DNA from: Ophioceras dolichostomum
Lineage: Eukaryota > Ascomycota > Sordariomycetes > Magnaporthales > Ophioceraceae
Assembly (NCBI GenBank): GCA_003049485.1
Contig: PYST01000596.1
Span: forward strand, 1 to 13,608
Direction of reading: 5' to 3'
DNA: 13,608 nt
Shown here: piece after piece, positions 6,781 to 13,608 of the stretch
How the letters are laid out: each line of letters starts with the position of its first letter
How positions within the stretch are numbered: the stretch's first letter is position 1
Translations under genes and position numbers: made by a program
Notes under the pieces: generated by a model
Told to the model about the DNA's origin: nothing
Database searches by the model: none
The model's input: the letters and a program-made list of their open reading frames with translations, nothing else

Positions 6781-7707
6781 TTATTCGTCCTTGGAGCCCG
6801 AGCTCTGTGTAGGGGCTCTCGGATATTCATCCTCGTAGCCCCAGCCCTCCCGCTGCCGGAGGAAATGCTGGACGCGCTCCTCTCTGTTCAGGAGGGCCGT
6901 GTCCACCTGTCTCTGGATCATGCCCCGGCTGATGTCGTTGTGTTTGTGGTCGAGGTCGTCGACGAAGCGGGCCGAGTTGCTGTCCATCCGGGCGAGTTGC
7001 GCCCAGAAGCCGACGACGGCGAAGGCGAAGACGATGACCACGAAGCCGCCGTTGGACATGAACACGGGCGTCTGCTTCTCGCCGTTCCGCCGCTGGTTCC
7101 AGCGCTCCCAGTCCTCCCAGGTCGCGTTGTAGGCCGCCGTGCCGGGATCCATCCGCCAGGACTTGTATCTGGCTCGTGCCACGGTTATATGGTCGGTCTT
7201 GTCGCCCCAGCCTGCGCCGGTCAGGTCGTAGGCACGCCGCTTCACGGGGTCGGAGAGGATGTCGTTCGCGGCGACGACGAGGCGGTACCGTTCGAGCTTC
7301 GTGGCCGGGGAGAGCAAGCTGGGGTGATGGCGGTGGTGGTGACGATAGCGGTCGGGATGGTACAGCTTGGCGAGCTGGTAGAACCTGGCCTTGCTGTAGG
7401 GCGACCCGGGCCTCTGGTCGAAGATCTCGTAGGGCGTCGGGTGGGCTGTTTTCGGCCAGGTCTTCGCGTGGGCCTCGGCGTCGTCAGTGCTATTATCAGG
7501 TGCAGGCGGCGGCGGCCTCGTGGAGTAGCCGCGGCGGTAACCCCTCGCAGCCTGCCATCGTGATTCGCCCGACGATGATCGTTGGCAGGACTGTCGTCCG
7601 GTACTTGAGGGCGATGTTATCGACGCTGGAACGGCCGCGGCCTTGGCGACGTGCCAACAGAAGTTGCTAGAAAAAGAGCAAAGAGTCACTTTTGGCAGAA
7701 GAAACAT
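6781..7707 (-). CDS. Mitochondrial-type J-domain (DnaJ) membrane co-chaperone, Jid1-like
   Basis: The 308-residue protein carries a J domain at about 90-165: TPYEIFD, then helix II QLAKLYHPDR with the Hsp70-activating HPD at 117-119, a His-rich loop (122-128), and ERYRLVVAANDILSDPVKRRAYD for helices III-IV. A hydrophobic span GFVVIVFAFAVVGFWAQL (221-238) should cross a membrane once and is followed by a charged C-terminal tail. The first 63 residues are rich in Ser and basic residues, with acid-residue scarcity until 48, and end in RRGYST, like a mitochondrial presequence. This arrangement (presequence, J domain, one membrane span) resembles fungal Jid1-type proteins that stimulate mitochondrial Hsp70. 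Assignment to Jid1 rather than another fungal J-protein is inference. The start is uncertain: a pyrimidine tract ending in CTAG (plus-strand 7667-7670) just after the ATG looks like a splice acceptor, so the real N-terminus could come from an upstream exon. The gene is divergent from DHH1. Confidence 0.85.
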   Translation of the reverse strand: MFLLPKVTLCSFSSNFCWHVAKAAAVPASITSPSSTGRQSCQRSSSGESRWQAARGYRRGYSTRPPPPAPDNSTDDAEAHAKTWPKTAHPTPYEIFDQRPGSPYSKARFYQLAKLYHPDRYRHHHRHHPSLLSPATKLERYRLVVAANDILSDPVKRRAYDLTGAGWGDKTDHITVARARYKSWRMDPGTAAYNATWEDWERWNQRRNGEKQTPVFMSNGGFVVIVFAFAVVGFWAQLARMDSNSARFVDDLDHKHNDISRGMIQRQVDTALLNREERVQHFLRQREGWGYEDEYPRAPTQSSGSKDE

Positions 7708-8023
7708 GACAATGGGGAAGACAAGTGTGTCATTTTATAAAATTGCTGGAGAGCCAGCTCTGTTCGGGAACTTTACGCCGTACGACAAGTAGAGTCCCCA
7801 AAGTCATTCGTTCCCATGGTATTTAAACAAGCGGGAGGCGCCTGGGTGCATGCTGTCGAGGCGTCTAGTTCCGCAACTCTCCGCAACTCCCCCACCTTTG
7901 TACCAGGAGCCAGCCCACACTCCCGTCCCGATTTCGCCCCCCTGGCTCCTCCCCCAACCGGGTCTGACAGGGTCCTGATCCAGAGGCTAAGCTACAAAGA
8001 GCTCGGAGCGCTCAGACCCTTCA

Positions 8024-8031
8024 TCACGTGA
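8024..8031. promoter_or_regulatory. Palindromic TCACGTGA (bHLH/Cbf1-type E-box)
   Basis: ATCACGTGA at 8023-8031 matches the RTCACGTG core bound by fungal bHLH factors of the Cbf1 class. It lies between two divergent genes, about 320 bases from the J-protein start and 720 bases from the DHH1 start. Function is inferred from motif and position only. Confidence 0.4.
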
Positions 8032-8507
8032 GGCTTTTCAGCTACAGGCGGTCCGGTCCAGACGAGGCGGAGACAACTTCATACCAAAGAATAAAAAAAA
8101 CCTCCCACCACCACGAACTCCGAAATCAACAACCAAATTCCCCAAACCACCACCGCAGAAATACCTTCTGCCATTGCGAGAAACCACGTTCTTCAAGAAT
8201 AAGTAAGCCTTTCGCAATCAATAGCGACTCTATTTCGATCGTCCATATCGTACTCGATCGGATCTGCCTGGCGTCTGTATCAGCGCCTCGTCGGCCTCAG
8301 TCGAATCAGGCTGGTCGTCTGGACTCGGCTTTGTCGCAAAAGACGACAGCCCTCCACGATCCCATATCCTCTCTGTCCGTGCAAGAACGTGCGGACGAGA
8401 TTGAATACCACCAACAAACAACCAACAATCACTCCTCCTCCCACGACTTCTGCTAGCCAAGCAGGTCATCCAGCAACGGCGTCTCGAGCAGCGACCCCGC
8501 AACTCCC

Positions 8508-8591
8508 ATGCGAGTATTTGTAGCCGAGGCAACCCACCCCTCGACATCTCGCACATCTTCATCGCAGCCCATTCGGCTGTCTCGACTATAG
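8508..8591 (+). other. Possible upstream open reading frame in the DHH1 leader
   Basis: An ATG at 8508 opens a 27-residue frame ending in TAG at 8589-8591, about 156 bases before the DHH1 ATG. The region is leader-like in composition. The uORF would lie inside a possible 5'-UTR intron (donor GTAAGC at 8203, acceptor CGCAG ending 8609), so splicing would remove it. Whether it is in the mature mRNA is unknown. Confidence 0.25.
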
Positions 8592-8747
8592 CAACTTTCT
8601 TCCTCGCAGACCTCATCCAGTCTGCTTCTGCCGCAGCAATCGTCCTGACACTCCTAACTACTCCGATATCCTACCCGAGCTTCGACCCGCACCTCGACCC
8701 GCACTTCTACCGGGGTGACCCATCGCACTTCCCTTTCCAATTGAGCA

Positions 8748-10643
8748 ATGGCGGACGCGCTAGCAGACGAGCTGAAGGCAGCCACATTGAGGTATACCAC
8801 TTTCAGGAAGCCATCCTCCTCTCATCATCAAATTGCTAACAGTGTCTGTCTTACAAATAGTGATGGCGCCGACTGGAAGAAATCGTTAAATATCCCTGTT
8901 AAGGACAACAGGGTCCAGACCGAGGTAGGTTGATATCCGGGCGGGTGTTGTTGCCAGTGCTGTGCTCCTTACCTCCCTCCGCCACGGTCGACTCACCAGT
9001 TCGATTTTGCCTTTGTCTTCTAGGATGTTACGAACACAAAAGGCCTGGAGTTCGAGAGCTTCGGCCTGAAGAGGGATTTGCTCATGGGTATATTCGAGGC
9101 CGGCTATGAAAAGCCATCCCCCATCCAGGAGGAGAGCATCCCCGTGGCCCTGACCGGCCGCGACATCCTCGCGCGAGCCAAGAATGGAACGGGCAAGACG
9201 GCCGCCTTCACCGTCCCCGCCCTGGAAAAGATCAACCCCAAGGTCTCCAAGATCCAGTGCCTGATCCTGGTCCCCACGCGAGAGCTCGCCATGCAGACCT
9301 CGCAAGTGTGCAAGACGCTGGGAAAGCACCTCGGCGTCAACGTCATGGTCACAACCGGCGGCACGGGCCTGCGGGACGACATCATCCGTCTCCAGGAGGC
9401 CGTGCACGTCGTGGTCGGCACACCCGGCAGGATCCTTGATCTGGCCGGCAAGGGCGTCGCGGACTTGAGCGAGTGCCCCATGTTCATCATGGATGAGGCT
9501 GATAAGCTTTTGTCGCCCGAGTTCACGCCCACCATCGAGCAGCTGCTTCAGTTCCACCCCAAGGACCGCCAGGTCATGCTCTTCTCGGCCACATTCCCGG
9601 TCTCGGTCAAGGACTTCTCCGATAAGAACATGGTGAACCCCTACGAGATCAACCTGATGGATGAGCTCACGCTCAGGGGCATCACGCAGTACTACGCCTT
9701 CGTGGAGGAGAAGCAGAAGGTGCACTGCCTCAACACGCTCTTCTCCAAGCTGCAGATTAACCAGTCCATCATCTTCTGCAACTCGACCAACCGCGTCGAG
9801 CTGCTGGCTAAGAAGATCACCGAGCTGGGCTACTCGTGCTTCTACAGCCACGCCCGCATGCAGCAGCAGGCCCGCAACAGGGTCTTCCACGACTTCAGGA
9901 ACGGCGTCTGCCGCAACCTGGTCTGCTCCGACCTTCTGACCCGCGGCATCGACATCCAGGCCGTCAACGTCGTCATCAACTTCGACTTCCCCAAGAACGC
10001 GGAGACCTACCTCCACCGCATCGGCCGCTCCGGCCGCTACGGCCACCTCGGTCTGGCTATCAACCTGATCAGCTGGGAGGACCGGTTCAACCTGTTCAAC
10101 ATTGAGCGCGACCTGGGCACTGAGATACAGCCGATCCCACCCGCGATCGACAAGAGCCTGTACGTCTACGAGAACCCGGAGTCGATCCCGCGCCCGATCT
10201 CCAGCCTGCCACAGCCGGTGGTGGTCCAGCCTTCTTCGGCGCAGCAGCAGTCCGGTACAGCCGGCGGCTCGGCTGCCGTTGCTGTGGACAGGCCCGCTGT
10301 CTCTCCGGCCGTGCCGTCTCCAGGTCAGCCACAGCAGGCGCCCGCCGCGACGCCCCCGTCTGCCGGACCCGGAGCCTGGCAGTTCCAGAACCAGAACGGC
10401 AGTGGCCGTCCCCAGAACGCCACGTACCAGCAGCAGCAGCCTCGCGGACCGTACCAGTCCGGCGGCCAAGGTGGCGGTCAGAACGGTCGCGCCGGCGGTG
10501 GCCGTGGCGGCGGCCGCGGTGGGTTCCAGAACCAGGGCGGTCGTGGCGGCAGCGGCGGAGGCCAGCGCAATTATAACAACTACCGCGGCGGCGGTGGTCG
10601 CGGAGGCGGCGGTGGCGGCCAGGGACAGGGACAGGCGTCATAG
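8748..10643 (+). CDS. DHH1: ATP-dependent RNA helicase Dhh1 (DEAD-box, DDX6 family), three exons
   Basis: Dhh1 is a cytoplasmic DEAD-box ATPase that promotes decapping and represses translation, working with Pat1, Edc3 and the Ccr4-Not complex in P-bodies. The coding sequence joins 8748-8791, 8861-8924 and 9024-10643 into 575 residues, starting MADALADELKAATL. All helicase motifs are present: Q motif with PSPIQEESIP (68-77), I AKNGTGKT (88-95), Ia PTRELA (120-125), TPGR (169-172), II DEAD (193-196), III SAT (224-226), IV IIFCNS (285-290), V TRGID (342-346) and VI HRIGRSGR (367-374). The core through PESIPRPIS is very close to fungal Dhh1 as I know it. The tail after about 430 is Pro/Gln-rich and then Gly/Arg/Asn-rich with RGG repeats (about 520-570), a disordered RNA-binding and condensate-forming region. 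The ATG context (GCAATGG) and the match of residues 1-14 to other fungal Dhh1 proteins support this start. Confidence 0.98.
8792..8860 (+). other. DHH1 intron 1
   Basis: This 69-base intron runs from GTATAC to AATAG, with a CTAAC branch site at 8836-8840, twenty bases from the acceptor. Removing it joins TTG-AG to T-GAT (phase 2), giving the expected LSDGADW reading. Retention would keep the frame open until 8933 and end the protein after 61 residues. Confidence 0.93.
8925..9023 (+). other. DHH1 intron 2
   Basis: The donor GTAGGT follows CAGACCGAG, and the acceptor is a T-rich tract ending TTCTAG. Removal of about 99 bases joins TE to DVTNTKGLEFESFGL in phase 0, the conserved entry to the helicase Q-motif region. 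Without splicing, the TGA at 8931-8933 stops translation. Confidence 0.92.
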
Positions 10644-13608
10644 TCCCTCTTTCTTTTCCAGCATGCATTGAGGCCCCCTCTCAACAATTTCACAGAGAGA
10701 GAGATGGGGCAGGCGCGGGCGTGGCAGGCGTGACAGGCGTGTTATTTTATGTCGGTTTTTTTTCATCTTTTCCTCGGGATTTTCACGTCTATCCGGTCTC
10801 GACTCTCTTCCTATCTTTCCCTAATTCCACTTGGACTGTACATATTCACACCGGGATTTGTTTTCTTCCCTATCCTTCGCCGTTCTTTCCTCTCGCTTTT
10901 CTTAGACTGCATACCGCATCTCATCCTCCCCCGAAACCAACTACTACTACCGACGGACTATCGACTATCATCGCTGCAATTCATTCATACGGTCCACGCT
11001 CCGCCCTCGACCAACCCGCTCACGAAGTGGGAGGCGTGGCTGACGCAGGGTGTCTACCGAAACGAATCTACGCATGCGATCTCGCGCGTCATCTCGGAAT
11101 CTTCGATTTGTTACGCCTTTTCCTCTGCTCCCTTCATCTATCTATACCCACCCGGAGATGCGGTTTTCTTTTTCTTTGTACGACCTGGACCCGACCTACA
11201 TTCGTCGCCGACGAAGGTCGCTTTTTCTTTTCCTCGTCATGCTCTACATCATCGCCGGTCCAATCAACCCCCTGCCTTCGCTCTCTGCGACTGTACCGTG
11301 GGACGCATTCGGACCTGGCCACTTCAACTTTTGGACGACACTCTACCGAGGACCTATCTACACGTCCCGGCACGAAGTCACTTTCATGTCTTCTCACTTG
11401 TGTCGATGTTTTTGTCTTTATTATATCCCCTTGCCAAGCCGAGCTTGTCACTCTTGTGGCTCCTCTGGCTCCTCGGAGCTCCTGGCCATGGACAAGCCTC
11501 TGATCATCCAACGACGATCCTAACGCGGGACATCCCTGCCTCTTGGGCTCTCTCCCGCCTTTCTCACTCCTCCTTCTTGGGACTTCATACATTCGGGTCT
11601 TTTTTCTCTATGCCCTTCCTGTTTTTTTCCCCTTCCATGATATCAAGAGGTGTTCATCGGCGTTCATCGAGATTGATGATGGATGGATCATGGATGGACT
11701 GGTCAGCCTTGTCGGTGCTTCTTCCGGCAGCACTCGGAGTTTTGTGACAGAAGGAACCTCGGAAGGTTATATATGGTTATCGGAAGAATTCCTGTCTCCT
11801 TTTGCCCTATTTTCCCCTGCCTTTCGTCTCCTCTTCTGTCCTGCTTTTTTTCCTCTTTCTACACTTCCCACATCCACATTGTGTGGGATGGCGTTTCCGG
11901 GGGCTCTCTTCTCGCCTGCTCGGCCTGTGCCTGTCTACTGCCGACCAGGTTGACGGACGAAGTTACGCTTTCCTTCTTTCTTCTCTTTCTGAACGGAGGA
12001 TAAAAAAAGACCAAAAAAGAAGGGACAAGAGATATGTCACGAGATCGGGGGATATACATCGGATTCCCTTTGGTTTTTCTGTTTTTTTCCTATCCACCCC
12101 TCCTCACCTCACCTTCCTCTGAACCTCTCATCCTCTCCTGCCGTCAGCGAAAGGAAATCTCTCGAGGTTCATCCGCTGTCGACTCTCCCAACCAACGACG
12201 GCGCAACTACGGCATGGTCGGATGGCGGCCACTCGAGAATCGACACTATCCCTCGACGCCCATCACGACTCAGCCAACACTCTCACCACGACTCTTACAA
12301 CAACCCTCTCAGCGACCTGTCCCTTCACCTACGGGGCGGGTTACGTCTCCCGAATCTTTGTCAGCCAGCACCGCCCAAGAGTCTCCTTGCGCGTCAGTCT
12401 ACGGCCGCGCTGGGGCATCTGCGTCTTCGCTTGGCTGGATCTTCTTCCTCCTCTCACTCTCTCCACCCGTCAACCTCTGCTTTCATGTGTGTGCCTTCGA
12501 CAACCACCCCGCGTCACCACCACGCGAGCCTTCGCAGACAATTTGCGACTCAACCCCAATCGACAACGACAGTCCCGCCCCTTTTTTGGAACCGTATCGA
12601 CTACGAACGAGGACGGCACGGCTGTCTGGGAAACTTGGCTTCAATCATCAACACCCAGTGGTCCATCACTCGACCATTTATTTCTTGGACGGGAACCTTT
12701 TGGACGCTGCTTTCGCCACCCACCCATGCATACCTACATACTTTGGACGAAAAAACTTTTTTTTTGGACGCTGCTTTCCTTCTGTCTGTCGTCGCCCGGG
12801 AGCTGACCCACTACTGTTGTTGCCAAGGCACTCAGCGGCTTGTGGGTCTTCATGCGAGGGCGGTAACGGCTAAGTTTGCACGGACGGCCATAGCTAGCAC
12901 GGTCAGTCTCGAGGCTATCTGGTCTAGTCTATCAATCTATCTGTCGCCCCCGCCACGTTCGATCCATCCGTGTATCGTCATCTTTTACTTACCATCCAAC
13001 GCTTGTAATGGCGCAGGAAGAACATGGTCTTCATCGTTATCACTCGGCGAATGAACGACCAACGACAGATGGGACGAACGCCGGACGGGCGACGGATACC
13101 CCGTAGCGGGAAAGTGCAATACAGCGGAAGGATTCTTAGCTCTCTAGAAGGCCTAGATGCCCTAGCCAATCAACAACCCTTCTGGTGCCTGCCACCCTTT
13201 TGTGCCAACAGGAACAAAATGAATGTGATGAGTGCAAGCCTTTTAAGAACGTGAAGATCGGGAGGCCAGTTGTAATTGTATTGCTCTTTGCCTCGTATAA
13301 CCCGTGGATTGTACCTATTTTATATTCACTGCCAGATCCGTCTGCGGATGCCCGTACATTGTAGATGTGCTCTTTCCTTCCTGCCGTCGTAGGCAGATGC
13401 CCAGTTCGATTGGGCGCAACCCAGAACCGCGTGTATGAGCTTGTTAACAGCCCTTTTCGTGTCAAGAACCCTTTCTGCTGTAGGAATTAATGTTGGTCAA
13501 CAATGGTTCTAGGGGAATAAACCCGTTCTAAGGACCTTCGGACACTGGCTGTGACAGACGGGAGATTTCCACCAATACGACACAACGCAAAAGCGCGTCC
13601 CACCGCGG
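10644..13608. other. ~3 kb without a recognisable gene, largely pyrimidine-rich on the + strand
   Basis: After the DHH1 stop, and presumably its 3' UTR, there is no protein I recognise on either strand. From about 10745 to 12880 the + strand is strongly C/T-rich with many TTTC, CTTC and TCTC blocks, broken by a purine/A-rich island at about 11993-12055. Long frames there (for example 10749-11747 and 12034-12873) are Ser/Leu/Phe/Pro-rich, overlap in several phases, and lack domains, as expected from composition alone. The last ~600 bases are compositionally neutral. The pattern resembles a very long leader or promoter of a + strand gene past the right edge, but a noncoding transcript is equally possible. 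Confidence 0.5.
12698..12778 (+). repeat. 17-bp direct repeat TTTTGGACGCTGCTTTC
   Basis: Two exact copies at 12698-12714 and 12762-12778 lie 64 bases apart start to start. Shorter CTTTGGACG and CTTGGACG variants occur at about 12741 and 12685, so a TTGGACG element appears four times in about 85 bases. A further TTTTGGACG is near 11329. Confidence 0.75.

Larger units (their letters stand above)
7708..8747. promoter_or_regulatory. Divergent intergenic region and DHH1 leader
   Basis: This ~1-kb spacer must hold both promoters, for the J-domain gene leftward and DHH1 rightward. TTTTATAAAA at about 7733-7742 lies roughly 30 bases upstream of the J-protein ATG. A palindromic TCACGTGA sits at 8024-8031. 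From about 8090 to 8747 the + strand is CA/CT-rich in fungal-leader style, holds an upstream ATG frame (8508-8591), and has an intron-like donor/acceptor pair. No protein gene is recognised. Confidence 0.6.

Noticed and set aside
8886..10469. 527-codon open frame on the minus strand
   Set aside because: It lies wholly antisense to DHH1, spans its intron 2, and is Val/Leu/Gly/Asp-rich in the way expected from the complement of GC-ending codons. No domain is visible.
10749..11747. 332-codon plus-strand frame downstream of DHH1
   Set aside because: Composition (Ser, Leu, Phe, Pro, His) follows the C/T-rich DNA; other phases are open too, and I recognise no motif. It is treated as noncoding.
12034..12873. 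279-codon plus-strand frame, with overlapping frames at 12222-12806 and 12431-13054
   Set aside because: Three overlapping phases are open simultaneously in low-complexity pyrimidine-rich DNA, and none has a recognisable domain.
13024..13254. 76-codon frame after an acceptor-like GCGCAG (13012-13017)
   Set aside because: It starts MVFIVITRRMNDQ and could be the first exon of a gene, but there is no homologous feature, no clear donor/branch partner, and a stop at 13252. The evidence is too weak to annotate.
13395..13425. tRNA-like T-arm (GTTCGAT loop with a GCCCA/TGGGC stem)
   Set aside because: The loop position is off by one for a T-arm, and no acceptor, D or anticodon arms can be placed around it.

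Overview
The window reads as nuclear DNA of a filamentous ascomycete (Pezizomycotina, most likely a Sordariomycete). The signs are short GT-AG introns with a CTAAC branch site, C-ending codons in most genes, pyrimidine-rich leaders, a Dhh1 helicase of filamentous-fungal type, a mitochondrial GatB with low-complexity insertions, and a small secreted protein of cyanovirin-N homology (CVNH) type. The species cannot be fixed from the sequence alone.

Layout, left to right. Positions 1-842 hold no recognisable gene (a G-rich start, TACCTACC strings, a CCAAT box). PET112/GatB, a subunit of the mitochondrial Glu-tRNA(Gln) amidotransferase, lies on + at 843-3215. After a spacer come two related genes on +. 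The first (3993-4427) is an intact secreted CVNH-like protein. The second (5074-5583) is a paralogue whose homology to the first continues through three reading-frame segments, so it carries two opposite frameshifts. A gene-poor stretch follows, holding a roughly 97-nt (TC)n microsatellite with one undetermined base (6249). Next, on -, is a decayed relic of nuclear cap-binding protein 20 (CBC2) at about 6361-6740, immediately downstream of an intact mitochondrial-type J-domain membrane protein (6781-7707, -).

A roughly 1-kb divergent intergenic region, with a palindromic TCACGTGA site, separates the J-protein from DHH1 (+, three exons, 8748-10643), the DEAD-box decapping activator and translational repressor. 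The last ~3 kb (10644-13608) has no gene I can recognise. Much of it is strongly pyrimidine-rich on the + strand, and it most resembles a very long leader or promoter of a + strand gene beyond the right edge, or a noncoding transcript.

The three housekeeping genes (mitochondrial tRNA charging, mitochondrial co-chaperone, mRNA decay) do not form a pathway; this is ordinary fungal gene order. The unusual part is the 4-6.8 kb interval, which combines a tandem secreted-lectin-like pair, one member broken, with a duplicated and degraded RRM-gene relic and a microsatellite. That mix looks like a local zone of duplication and decay between conserved genes.
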